From: Campylorhamphus procurvoides
Lineage: Eukaryota > Chordata > Aves > Passeriformes > Dendrocolaptidae
NCBI GenBank assembly: GCA_013396655.1
Contig: WBMV01004760.1
Location: 1,879,910 to 1,943,909, forward strand
Length of the DNA: 64,000 nt
Reading direction: 5' to 3'
Shown piece by piece: positions 25,547-37,089 of the stretch. Position 1 is the first letter of the stretch. Each line of letters starts with the position of its first letter. Made by a program: the position numbers and the translations under genes. The notes under the pieces are model-generated. The model saw nothing but the letters and a program-made list of their open reading frames with translations. It did no database searches and had not been told where the DNA came from.

Positions 25547-26108
25547 CTGGTTTGTATTTTTCCTTTTGCGCCGTGTGCTTCTCAATGGCTGTCGCAAAGC
25601 TCTGAGGGGAAGAAAATGAACTCATCAGAAGCAAGGAGAGCTCCTGCTTGCAGTCTATGTAAAGAAAAAAAAAATCTTCCTCTCATAAAGTGTAGGGCTT
25701 GCTGTGAGGATTTTAGAGAAAAAAAAAGTATTTCTAAGATGGGGAACTTCAATTAAGAAGACACAGAGGTCACAGGGATGTCCCATGGCTCATGCCACAG
25801 CACCAGAACCCTTGTACATTGAGATTTGATGCCTCGGACAGCAACCAACAACTCAGCTGTGTACCAAGAGAAAGGACATGACCCTGAAACACCCTCGAGC
25901 CTGACCCCAAGAAGCTCCCAAACCCCTTCCCAGCACTCACCTGCAAGGCTGTGCGACGGTTCAGGATCCCAGGGGCAGGGATCCCAGAGCAGCCCCAGCG
26001 TGTGGTGGCGGGTGGGTGGGAAGGTGTCGGAGCTGGTGCTGGGGCCTCACGTGGCTTCCTGTGACTCACAGGACGAACAGCGGCAGCTCCACGTTGTCTT
26101 CTGGCCAC
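25547..26108 (-). CDS. Possible upstream coding exons of the TMEM40 gene
   Basis: Exon candidate 25601-25547 has an excellent acceptor (TTTTCTTCCCCTCAG) and a GTAATT donor. It is open as SFATAIEKHTAQKEKYKP, ending phase 1. Joined to the exon beginning at 22208 it stays in frame and reads ...KYKP-GTA-MENF into the ATG used above. A further candidate, 26108 (ATG) to 25941, ends with a strong GTGAGT donor in phase 0. It also joins in frame and is rich in Pro, Arg and Ala. If both are used the protein gains 77 residues (349 total). Otherwise they may be 5' UTR exons. The helical, charged composition of the 55-base exon favours coding; the 26108 exon is less convincing. Confidence 0.4.
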
Positions 26109-29100
26109 TGTCAGTCACACTCCAGCCGTGTGTTCTCCTGTCCCTGAGCTCTGGGGAAGGCAGCCAAGGGCTGATCCTGCTGGCATGGGGGAGAGGAGCT
26201 GGGCAGCGCCCAGGCTGCCTTACACACGGATGGGCTCAGTGGTCCCAGCTGGTCAGGACCCCTCCACCCTGCCTGTGGCTGCTCCAGCACAGCCCCTACT
26301 CAGGCTGGAGGCCCAGACCTGCTTATTTGGCTTCTCTGAGACATGAGGGGGACACTGGGAATGCAGAGACCCCACTCTGAGGCAGAAGGCCCTGGGCTCC
26401 CATAAAGCTGAACAGTGACACCATGATGGGGGTTTGGAAGCCCAGGCACGCTGGCCTCCTGCTCAGGGCATCCCCAGGCTCAGGGAGGGAGGCACAGGTG
26501 AAATGCCAGACAGGGAAGGGAAGCATGCCCTCCCTCCCACCTGTGTCCAGCAGAAAACACAAAGCCTCTGCTTGGCTCTGCTCATCCCATACCCACGGGA
26601 AGTTCATCAGTGCTCCCCTCTGAGCCCTTCTCAGCCACTTCTTTAGCACAACACTAGAGCGTTGTAGTTCACTAGAGCCACCCTAGGACTGTTTAGGGGA
26701 GCTGCTCCTTCACTGGCAAGTGATGGTTCCTGACCCAGGCAACCTTCAGCAGGCCACAGGAGAGTAGGACAGTGGGGGGGCAGATCACCCCAGTGCACCA
26801 GAGCAGAAAAAGGTACCTCAGCCACCTGAAAATGTGTGTGAAGAGCGACAGCAGTGTCACAGGAGACTCCCAGGGACATTCCAATAGCACAGTGTCCATC
26901 GATTACACAAGGTGTGGCCATGCTGAGTTATTTGTCACATTAAGCTAACGGTTTCACCACCCCCATGTAGGGCAAGCTGTACACCCTCCCTTCTGCTCTC
27001 CTCACTTCCTCATCTCCTGATGCTTCTGGAGAGTCTGGGACACAGGTAAAGTCAGTTATACTTCCTACAGTATGTGTGCACTGATTTTTCTTTTCCAGTT
27101 TGTTTGGTTTTCTATCAGATTTTTAAGTATTTTTTAGAAGGGGAAGGATTGGGTTTTGGGGTTTTAATAAGTAAGCCATTTCACTATTTTTCTACAAGTG
27201 CCTATTCAAGGGCCTTGTCTAACCTGAAATTTAATTACATGTAATATTTAACACTTAAAACAGTTTATAGTCTGCATCTACTTCTGCTGGGAAGAATATT
27301 ATCTCTTTAATTATAATGCTTTATCAGGTATTACATGTGTTTATTTGGCCCTTATTTGGGAACTGCCTTCTGAGAGTCAGGAGAATGGTGATTTATTCTT
27401 TTTATGCTGGGAAAATTGCTTCCAGAAGGGGTTTAGAGAGGTGAGACATGCAGAGCAGCTTTTGGGCTTGACACTAATTGGGTACAGCATGTGTGTGGAT
27501 TTGTCACACCGCCAGGGCATGAGAAATGTAGAAATACTCTTAAGTGAGTGTAGGAGGGGCCCAGTGATGGTACATAGAGTAGTAATTGCTCCTTTAGTCA
27601 TCATGTTTCTGACAGATTAAAACATTCCCATGACACCTCTTGCCCTACCCTTTTATCCAATGGGTTGGTTAAATTAGTCCCTTCTGTGCACTTAGTTGCT
27701 ACCTACTTTCCTTTAAATAAAGTCTGTTTCAACAATTGTTGTGAGACTACAAAGCACAGGTAGCTGCAAGAGGATTATGCCTCACAGTCAGCTGAATTTT
27801 ACAGGCTACAGCTAATTTGCACCTACCTTTCATTAACTCCGAAACTTGACAGAGAAGAAAAAAAGCAAGCAGTAAGTACAACCCACTCCCTCACCTTCCA
27901 GCCCATCACTAAACTAGTAACACCCTGCATGCCCTGTTATGCTGAGATCATGAGAAAACACCTGTTGACCTTTAGCTGAGAGGAAGCCATGAAAGCTTTT
28001 GTGGAGTCATATGGGAGAGTGGATCACCTTATATCTCACTTAGATACTTTGGAATTTTTTTTCTAATTCTGTACCCTTCTGTGTAATCACTTGCCATAAT
28101 AAATAATTCACTATATTAGTATTTAAAATTAACATAGTAAAATTTTAAGCCTGTTAAATTTAAGAACTAGGCCTGTTTGAGCAGGCTAAATCAACCAAAA
28201 GTTCAGGCCAGTATGTATCACTCACCCTAGAGGATCACTGACCTCCTCGGGTGCTGTTGTCACCAGCTCATGAGGCTGAGGATGACTGATTCCAGCACTG
28301 AGACAAGGGCAAGATCCCCTCCTGAATGGCTATGGGTAATGCTGTTAAGGTTCCCTCATTAGGGAGCTCCCCTTTGTTATGGGTCGGCTCACAAATCGTC
28401 TCTGAGGGATGCCATTCCCTGGGAGGGAGGGTGCTGTCTGGCCTCTGGGAAACGGCTGCTAGTCCTTCCAATTTAGCTACAAGGGCAGTTTCCCAGTTAA
28501 AGGGTGGTTGCTGAAACCAAAGGCCATCATAGGATGGATAATGCAGCCCCAAGACAAAGCACAAGTCCATAAAGGGCAGGTAATATTTAGTCCCACAGTA
28601 CATTAACAATACTCTTGGACCTCATGCTAATGACAGCTTTCAAGGCAGACCTAGACCGACTCATCCCTTCTCTTCTGTCCTCTCCCTCAACACCATTTTC
28701 TCCTGTCTCACCATCTGCTGCTGAGCTTTCCTGCTGTGACACCTCACTCTGCAAGTACTCCTTTCCTACAGTGGAGCCAGGGCCTTTGATCTCCTTATAC
28801 TCCTTGGAGGAGGCAAAACCAAAGACTGAAAACCAACCCCAGCTGTGCTCTTGCAACACCCTGAGCCAAACTGCAGGAAATACAGGCAGAAGCAAATGTG
28901 CTGTAGCACGCCCAGGGACCAGCCACAGGCCCGCCCAGGGCAGGGGAGGGGCTGGGAGGAGGTGATGGGGCAGTGCCCTCAGTCCCACATATTAGCAATG
29001 AGGGCATCCCTGTGTACCTTGGAAAGCCTGGCCTCAGCTTGTCCCAGAGAGAGGTTTCAAGAAGCACCAGTGTCCAGCCCACAGCAAGGCAAGGCCTGCA

Positions 29101-32100
29101 CCCAGGGCCTCTCCTCTTCCTTGTTCTCCCAGTTCCCTGGGGTCCCTTCCCATCTCTGTTCTGGTCTAGCACCAAGGCTGGAAGTGACTTGTGAAGGAAA
29201 AGCAACAGGCGGGGGAGCACACGTGCTCCCTGGGAAGCATGAGGAGCCAGAGGGACAATTCCCTGTTTCAGCAGATCCTCCCTCTTGATAAAGCCCCTTT
29301 CCTCAGAACTTTTAAGCACAGAGGCAACGCCAAGGATTTCAATATTTAATCCTGACATTTTGTGGAATGGGTTTGGTCCTAGAACTCGTTTTGTAAACCT
29401 GTCAACAAGGCAAGCAGGGACCTGTCCTCACTTTCTCAGTGATGTGCCTGCTAGGAAGGAGCAAGGAAAGGAAGCAGAAAAACCTACAGTGGTAATAAGG
29501 CACAACATGGGATTACCTGTTGGCACAGGGGCAACACAGGGAGAGCCACAGAGGGCTGGGGCTGGGCCAGCACTGACAAACCTGGCTGGAACATCCCCCA
29601 GTCAAGGCCAACCTCAGACCTGCTGAAGGTCTGACTCTGAAGTTGGCAGGACTCCGAGTCTGATTTATCCACTGTTTCCCCAAGATATTATTCTCAATCT
29701 TTTGCTTTAGGACATACTCAGTGAGAATCCTTCCGATGCCTGTCCACTACTGGCTTCACACTTCTGTGATATAAAGTGAAAAAACACAGGTTGTGTCAGA
29801 CTGCACAGGAAGAGAGGGATCAGGAAGGCAAACTGACAGTACATCCACCTTAAAGCTAAATGTGCTCTAGGACCAAGTCCCAGGTCTTGGGTCCCAGTAG
29901 AGTTCACAGCAGTGCTGCTGGCAGGTTTTGGGAACTGGACACAAAAATCTCAGTAAATCTGGAGACCTCCCATACCCCTGTGACTTCACCAGCTCACTGA
30001 CCTGGGGGATCAGCAGCAATCCCAGGTGGACAAGGCCAATCTTCTCTTTGTGAGACAACTACTCAAGCGACTCCCACTGTTGTCAGTGCCCTGGTACCAC
30101 GACGCAAGCAGACACACCATCTTCTGGGATCTTGAAAATTCAGCTTCACAAAGTTATTAGGGTCAAAGTGTGGCTCTCCCTCAATACCTCAGCTGCGTCC
30201 TAACACATTCCTGAGATCACCTCAGCTTGCTGAATTATTATCAGCTTCAATCACCTGCAACATAGAGGGGATGAAGGTGCACTTGACTTTAAAGCTGTTT
30301 CCTAAAATCACGGCTCTGCTCTCAGGAGGCACAGAGAGAGCCCAAAGGTTTTTTACTAGAAGCTAGAACTATTTAAGTTTGGTCCAACCCATTAATTTTA
30401 AAATATGTGCTTTGGATCAGAGACTACAACCTTTGAGGGTTACGCGAAGCTTGAATTCAAGCTCTTCTGCTGACACCACAAATATAGTGATGCCAGCCTT
30501 GTCTCCTGAGATCAAAATGCTACTATGCATTCCCAAACCTCGGAACATCAAACGAGGTCTGCTGGACTGCTCCCATCACTCCATGAGGCCTGGCTGCCTG
30601 TCCAACAAGCAGTGAGCACTACAAGCCCATTGTCTGCCATCCGAGTGAGAACCTTTCTCAAGCTACAGATAGGCTCGGGCTTTGCAGGTCCATCCCGGCA
30701 TCTTTGTTGTGGGCTTCAAAACATCTTCCTCTCCGTTCAGGCTCTGGGAAAAGGTCTCAGACCACCAAAAGGTCTCTGCTACCAATAACCAGAGCTGTGA
30801 GGGTGCCCAAGCACCTGGCTTTCTCAGGGTGTGCTCCAAGGGCACAGAGCACATTGCTACCTCCTGCTACGTTAAATGTGAGGTGGGGAGAATGGCACCA
30901 CTAACACGGCACGTAAATCAGTCCTCTAAATTAGAATACACAAATCCACTCCAGAAAAGTTTAATGCGGGTTCCTGGGGCATCATATTCTGGAAAAAAAA
31001 AGGCGCCAACATACAGTACAAAGAAAAAAAAGGCAAACAGAATTCCCCAGTCTTTAAACTAATGAAATATATCAAAGTTCCATCTATTTACAGGCTACAC
31101 ATCACAGCAGCTGCTAGAAAAACAGTATCACAGCTTGAGGACCAGGAGCCTTCTGCCCCTCCCAGAGATGGCCTGGAATAAGCAGCACCCAAACCAGAAA
31201 GCCTGGTCTTGCAGAGCTCAAGGAAGCTACTGACTCCCTCAAGGGAAAAGGGTAGAACTCTGTACCACAGTGAGCTGCCCAGCATCCCTGCTGGATGAAC
31301 CACACAGGCTGATTCCACAGTGCTGAAGCTCCATGAGAGCACATGTCCCAGGAGAAGTGGTACCCTCCAGCAGACCCCTATTCCAAAACTGTTTGGCCAC
31401 ACACCACTGGAGGTTTCAGGACTTCACTCCAGCACATCCACAGTAAGCAGTGTATAGGCCATGACAGCACTTTTGATGTACTTGGGCTACAGAGGGCTGC
31501 TACAAAGCTCTCATTTCCATGGGCAGTATGTAATTTCCAAAAGCAGCCAAACTTTCCTGATGTGCAGCCCAACCTGACAGTAACCACTAAGAGATCCAGG
31601 GGAAAGGCTGGAAGAGCTTATTCAAACAATGGAAAATAGAGATTCCTATGGAGAACAAAACTGTGAGCTTGGAGGAGAACCTATACTGAGGAGCAACCAG
31701 CTGATGTCAGACAACCTCAAAAATATGAAGAACATTAAGTTACACAGGTGCTCTGTAAACACTGCAAACATCATATTGCCATTGTGAAAAAGCTAAGATT
31801 CCAGATGAATAATATACCAAGACATGTAAAGTGTACTGGGAAGAAATAAAACCTTTACTGTAGATACCAGCTCCATGGACTCCCCAACAAATGCTAAATA
31901 TGAACCGTGAGTGTGCAGATCTAGATGCCCACTGAAAAACTGAGATAAAGAGAGCAGTGGTGGGAAGGGCGGAGAGACTTCCTTCTCCTTGCCACTTGCC
32001 TTCCAGAGAGAAGGATAAGCACCTCTTCCCAGGTGCTGGCAAGGGGCCCTCTCCTATGGCATGTGCACCACGCCAGCTGAGCCTGCTGTCCCTACACTGC

Positions 32101-32400
32101 CCTGATGTGTGCACGTGAAGGCTGAGACACCCTCCAGACCACTGGGATCACCAGATTTTCTGCTGTGACCCCAGAAGGGGCACAAGGCACCTCGAAGGCT
32201 GGTCAGGCGCCTCCCACAGCTGACAAGAGCCAGGCCCGCAACCCCCGTGGCACAGCCCCCACGCGTGGGGAGGAATGCGTGCCCAGACCCCATGGATGGA
32301 GCGGGCCGAAGGGCGGGCTCTGGACATCCAGGACGGTGGCAGAGAGCCGGGCATTCCAGGGCCCGGCCCCGAGCAGGCAGGCAGGCAGGCAGAGAGCAGG
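26109..32400. other. Gene-poor spacer between TMEM40 and BRK1
   Basis: Apart from the weak Gag-like stretch at 28268-28988, no coding exon is supported here. Several GC-rich open stretches exist on both strands (for example 28795-29358 and 30682-31062) but lack protein-family signatures and conserved splice contexts. No VHL-like exon, expected next to BRK1 from human gene order, was recognised. Confidence 0.5.
28268..28988 (-). other. Unrecognised, possibly retrovirus Gag-like decayed open stretch
   Basis: On the minus strand two adjoining open stretches in different frames (28988-28587 and 28609-28268) have a coherent coding look. The first has a charged segment with KEYKEIKGPGSTVGKEYLQS followed by a Glu/Gly-rich run. 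The second has YPSYDGLWFQQPPFNWETAL and a Pro-rich end. A one-frame shift near 28600 would connect them. The composition (Pro-rich, acidic linker, no membrane segments) recalls the matrix/linker part of a betaretrovirus-like Gag. No capsid major homology region or zinc knuckle is visible, and no flanking LTR pair was found. Function and family are not established. Confidence 0.25.
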
Positions 32401-32419
32401 CAGGGCAGGAGCACAGCGG

Positions 32420-32425
32420 TTTATT
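32420..32425 (-). terminator. BRK1 polyadenylation signal
   Basis: AATAAA on the minus strand, 95 bases beyond the BRK1 stop codon, in a GC-rich setting and followed by a C/T-rich stretch. It implies a very short 3' UTR. Confidence 0.75.
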
Positions 32426-32519
32426 GGCAACACGAGCAGAGGCGGCGGCGGTGGCGGCGGGCCCCGAGCGGGGTGCGGGGCGGCAGTGCTCCGGGGTGGG
32501 GGCCGGGGCCGCCCCGGGC

Positions 32520-32546
32520 CTATGTCAGCGTCTCCCCCTTGGTGAC
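32520..32546 (-). CDS. BRK1: BRK1 last coding exon only (gene otherwise missing)
   Basis: After an acceptor (CTCTTCCCGTAG) the minus strand reads VTKGETLT and then TAG. These are exactly the last eight residues of the 75-residue BRK1/HSPC300 protein, the small coiled-coil subunit of the WAVE regulatory complex that controls Arp2/3-driven actin assembly. In human, BRK1 lies downstream of FANCD2 in the same orientation and its last coding exon begins at this valine, so the position fits. The two exons encoding residues 1-67 are absent. The base N at 32559, 13 bases upstream, marks where they (and the end of FANCD2) should be. Eight residues is a short match, but its exactness, the splice site, the stop, the poly(A) signal and the synteny all agree. 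Confidence 0.82.
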   Translation of the reverse strand, partial: VTKGETLT

Positions 32547-32558
32547 CTACGGGAAGAG

Positions 32559-32559
32559 N
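32559..32559. other. Ambiguous base marking a probable assembly collapse
   Basis: This is the only N I noticed in the window. On the minus strand the sequence before it is the FANCD2 acidic-tail exon, still open. The sequence after it is the end of a BRK1 intron. Neither the FANCD2 stop and 3' UTR nor BRK1 exons 1-2 are present. A GC-rich tandem repeat encoding Asp-Thr dipeptides (about 32567-32593) adjoins it and could have caused the failure. Confidence 0.7.
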
Positions 32560-35500
32560 GTCTTTGTCCCCGTCCGTGTCCGTGTCCGTGTCCTGGTCCG
32601 TGTCGCTGCCGCTCTGCTCCTGCGGGACGAGCCGCCGTCACAGCCCGCGCTGCCCGCCCCCACCCGCGCTGCCCCGCGGCCCCTGCAGTACCTCCTCCTC
32701 CTCCTCCTCTCCCTCCTCCTCCTCAGCGCGGCCCTCCGCAGAGCCGGAGTCCGAGTCCTGCTCCTCAGAGGCCTGAGTCAAAATCTCTTCTCCCTGAGTT
32801 GGGCACAGAAGAGCTGCACTGAGTGCATGGGGAGCGGCCAGAGCATGCCAGGGTGGGAGGGAAGGAAATGGTCTTTTGTTGCCTTCTTAAATAAATACCT
32901 TTTAAGTTAAAAAAAAAGAGGATTTGTTTAACTGTCCTGCTGCTACAGGGAAAGATGAAGAGCCAGATTTGGCTTCTGTTAAAAGCATACACAAAAGTGC
33001 ATGAAGGTTTCCAAGTGACCTCTGTCCCTCCCCGTTCCCATCATTACAGCCAAACCTGCCCCCTCAGAGAGAGCCTCCAAAGGAAGCCCCAGAGAGGCAG
33101 GTCCTTAATCTTGAAATAAAACACTTCTTTCTGCTGCACTAGACATGACTGTACTACAGTCACACTGAATTTGGCCTCTTAGCTCTACCCGCACACCAGG
33201 GCAGTGTCACAGCTGTCTGGGTAAGATAAGCACTGTCCTTTCCCAGATTTTAATTGCCCCAGGCAGGGCAGTGATTCTCACCTGAAGATCCCGATTTTTG
33301 AGGATGCCAACCCAGAAAGCCTCCTGGCAGTGGTTGAACGCCAGCATTGCCTTCACTCGATACACAAATTGTTCCAGTGACTTCTTCAACAAAGGCACAT
33401 GGTTAGTCAGTCCAATGTCTTGGTGAATCTGTGAAACAGTAAAACATGACTCTGATTGATTCTTGCCTAAGTGCTCTGGCTGTTTAAAACCCATTGATTA
33501 TTAGGTGGGAGGGATAGGACATGATCCCCACAAAGCTTGCCCAGATGATGTCACTTCTCAGCCAAATTATAGCTATTGTTAAAAAAATAAAGCTCAGATC
33601 AATATTTTGTCTAAGGCAGAAAAATGATCCCTTGCAACAATCCAGACATCCATATCCACCTGGATTGAAACAGAAGGAGCCTCAGCTTTTGTCATAAGCT
33701 CCAGAGAGAGACTAGTATCTCCTCTGCTGAATTCCCAAGCTCAGAGAAGAAAAAATATAAAAAGTATTGAATATGCCACTTCAATCACATCTTTTCTTGC
33801 TCAGTGCCTCATACAATCCCTTTATCCCAGCTACATAGAATGCATGTGCACTGTAATATACAAAGCCAGCATCTCTGGACCAAAGAAGCACTGGCTTTTG
33901 AGGGAACAGATGGAGTTGATGTGAGCAAAAGCCACCTGAGGAAGGGCAGCTATGCCAGGTATCACATGAGATTTAGCTCCAGGTGAGCACCTCCTCCTGC
34001 CAGGCTTCAATCTGCAGTCTAGAAGACTCATTGCTAAACCAGAAAACCTGCCAACCTGACATAACCTGCACAATTACTTTGTGCACAAGTATTTTCCTCT
34101 TTCATGAGAATACTTCGTAACCTTCAGGCATTAAGATGCTCTCATTAGCTATACTCTGAATTCAGAACACCTGCAGTTCTTGGAAGAGTTCAACATGCCT
34201 GGGCACTGCTTTGCTTCGAGTTCTGCCAGCGTGGAACGGGTAATTACCAACAGCAAGCTGTTCTCTGGCCTGTGTAACAGGCAGGATCTAGCAATCATCT
34301 GCACTAATCAGAACCAAATCAGCAAACCCTTGCTAATGACAAAATCAACACTCACAGGACTCCCTGAATCCTGGAACTTGCCCAACTGTCTGCAGGCAGT
34401 TTGAAGACTCAACAAGGTACCACAGCATTGTCAAAAATCTGCCTCCAGAAGCTGTCCTTATGTCCAGCATTAGATATGTAAACAGAAGAGAGGCTTGGCA
34501 TGAAAGAGGAAATGACCTGTACTTAGGAAATTATAGGTGAGGCTGATTGCTGTTGGCTGCTGTGTGATGCTCCTTAAAGATACATGTAATGGGAGAGAGT
34601 GACAAATCTCAGGTCACACTGCACAATATGGCAGTGAGCATCTATTAGGTTTGTATGAAAGTGAAATCAAGGTTGATTTGACAAATGTTGGTGTTAACTG
34701 CTCTTCAAACAGGTATGGAGCACTCATTGCACACATTTATTTTCTCAGATTCAGCTTCTGCCTTCTCATTCTTGCTAAATGGTTTGGCACAGAGAGCTTT
34801 TCAGACTGCAGCAGGTACAAGTCCAGTGGCAGAACATGGGCATTCACCAATTGCAGCTCTGTGCTAACAGGGACCATGGGACACAGCACTTGAAAATGTT
34901 GGTCAAGCGCAAAGGCATACACGACATGGCACGCTGCAATATCCTGCCTACAAGGTGAATTGTGACTTTGGAGTGGGCATGAGGATTTCACTTTCAAACA
35001 CAAGAAGGACTTTTTAGCATCTTCAGAGTTCATGCCAGCTCTCTTCTTGTGAGAGCTGCAATGGCATGTTCTGATCTCCTGCTAAATTTCTATGCTCCTG
35101 ATGCCAGCTCTAGACTAAATCAGTAGCAAATCTGGCTGTGGAGCCATGCTGGTATCTGGCCTTCTCCCTTCAACTACTTTGGCAAAGCTCCTTTCTCACA
35201 TGTGTTGTTGAACAACTGAGGAGCCTAACAGGAACAAAGCAGCGCACATGGAGTTCTTTCTAACTGCCTTCTGCCATGTAAATCTCTGTTGCAACAGGCA
35301 CCATCTCTTCACACTGTATCCTCTCCTTCCTTCCTGCCCCAAGTCTCCTACAGAGACTGGCAGACTGTGTGTTGTCACCTTCCTCTCCTACCTTTGCCCT
35401 CTTCCCTGTTATCAACAAAACATGGTAAAAAGCACCTCTAGGGGACTGAACAGTGTTTTCTTCATCTGCCACCTGTTGCTGGTTCTTCTGACTCACAAGG

Positions 35501-37089
35501 CTGTTGATCTGTGGCAAAGCTTCTCTCCCATATTATCAATCTGGCATCTATACTTTGTGCAGGGTCTCCAAGGTCTTAGTTGGAGCCCTCAGAGGCACCC
35601 CCTTACAGATGCCAAAAACCAAAGATGTCCAGAACCTCTGTCCTAAAAAAGATTATGATAACCTGATCTGAAATCCAAGTCAGCCACTTCCAGAACAAAT
35701 GCTTCAACTTTTGGGCCATTAACCAAGGCTATTTCACCTTCTCTCAGAGTTTCTGCTTGTACAGACACTGCTGGAAGCATTCATGGTTAACCTGCCTATG
35801 CCCTGGAAGAGCAGTGGAAGGGAAATAAACTGTTCTGAGGACAGAAGTTTGTGCTGCAATTGGAACTTCTCTTACCTTGGAATGGCCACACATGTGATGA
35901 AGCTGTCTGGTACTCAGCTGCAAGGTTTTTAGCAGACTCTGCACATCATCCTGTAATAATTAAGTAGACCAGCAAATCATTCTCAAGGGATTTTTCCGTA
36001 AGGGAAACACGAATATTGAAACAGCATTAGTCCTGGCAATTCTTTCAAAGGGTTATGAGATAGAGGTATGATACATGTATGCAGAAAACATCAGACCAAC
36101 AAGATTAGGCCATAGGAAATATGCACTGTGCATCTAAGTCAAGTAACTGGTAATAGAAGTCTGACCACATGTCATAAGGCCAAGCACTTTGAACTGAAAC
36201 TGATTTTGAATCAGAGTTTGGAATGAATACCTATCAGTGAAAGTTGGGGCAATTAAAACAACCTTGTCACATCTTGTCTTGGGTACAACTTTGAATAGGG
36301 GAACCAGAGAAAAAGTTCAAAACATACTGCTGGATTGTGCTGTTTGAAATGCATCCAACATGAACACCAGATATCAAAGCAGCCTGCAATGAGCAACCTG
36401 CCTGCTCACATGAGCTTCCTACTCTAGGAGTGACACCTCTGTGGTAATTACTTTTGAAGGAGATGGAAGCTGAAATGACTTCATTTGCTAACAGTGGAGT
36501 CATCCAACCAGAGTAATGGCAAGCTGGGGAACAGTGATGTGTTTGCTGGGAGAGCACAGGATGGGCAAGTGAACCAGGCAGAGCACCTGGAGACATTAGA
36601 TGAGTTTGTCATGAAGTGTCATAAGTGTCCTGCCAACCCGTGATGAGACAAGAATCTCCTTCTAGCAAGCATCAGTCACACTTCCCAACTGGTTCCAGCC
36701 CATTCTGTCCCCAGAACCTGTGCTTTTTAAAGCTTACCCTGTGCTTTTTAAAGCTGTGGTCCAGCAGAGGCATGGCAAGTTTCAGAAACGCTTCTACAAA
36801 GAGACGGCCGTACTACAAAAGAATGATAAATATATCAGAAGGCAAATTCAAGCACCTTTTCAAAGAACCACCACAAATTCAGATGAGATAATGATACATT
36901 CTTTCACAATAATGGTACATGGATTCCCAGAGATTGTTCTTGCTTAGTAAAAGACTACGTTCGTGTGAATGTACAGAATCAGTAAAGGGCAATGATTCAA
37001 GAAAGCTGGTACATAAACTGCTCTCTTTGGTATTTTGAACTCTTGCTCACCTTCAGGCAGATGCTGAGTACAGGCCTGCTGTCAAATAC
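32560..37089 (-). CDS. FANCD2: FANCD2 C-terminal exons and acidic tail
   Basis: Exons (minus): 37089-37051 ([13 protein letters not shown], 39 bases), 36812-36738 ([18 protein letters not shown]), 35950-35876 ([17 protein letters not shown]), 33428-33282 ([18 protein letters not shown]), 32793-32692, and 32619-32560 (open into the N). The last two encode the acidic tail: [20 protein letters not shown] followed by a run of Glu, then [20 protein letters not shown]. The human tail has GEEIKSQNSQES and later EKEQDSDESYDDSD, so the acidic character is conserved while the sequence has drifted by repeat slippage. No stop codon of FANCD2 is present in this assembly. Confidence 0.88.

Noticed and set aside
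25826..26380. 184-codon plus-strand open frame
   Set aside because: GC-rich stretch with no family signature, overlapping the better supported minus-strand exon candidate; its composition looks like chance.
27520..27750. LTR-like plus-strand segment with AATAAA at about 27716 followed by a T/G-rich end
   Set aside because: No partner LTR, no clear target-site duplication, and its orientation is opposite to the Gag-like stretch; not enough to call an element.
28795..29358. 187-codon minus-strand open frame
   Set aside because: Pro/Ser/Leu-rich with no recognisable domain; likely a by-product of GC-rich sequence without stops.
32165..32910. Several long plus-strand open frames through the GC-rich block
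   Set aside because: They are antisense to the FANCD2 tail exons and the BRK1 last exon; their Arg/Pro/Ser richness comes from reading GAG and GAC-type repeats backwards.
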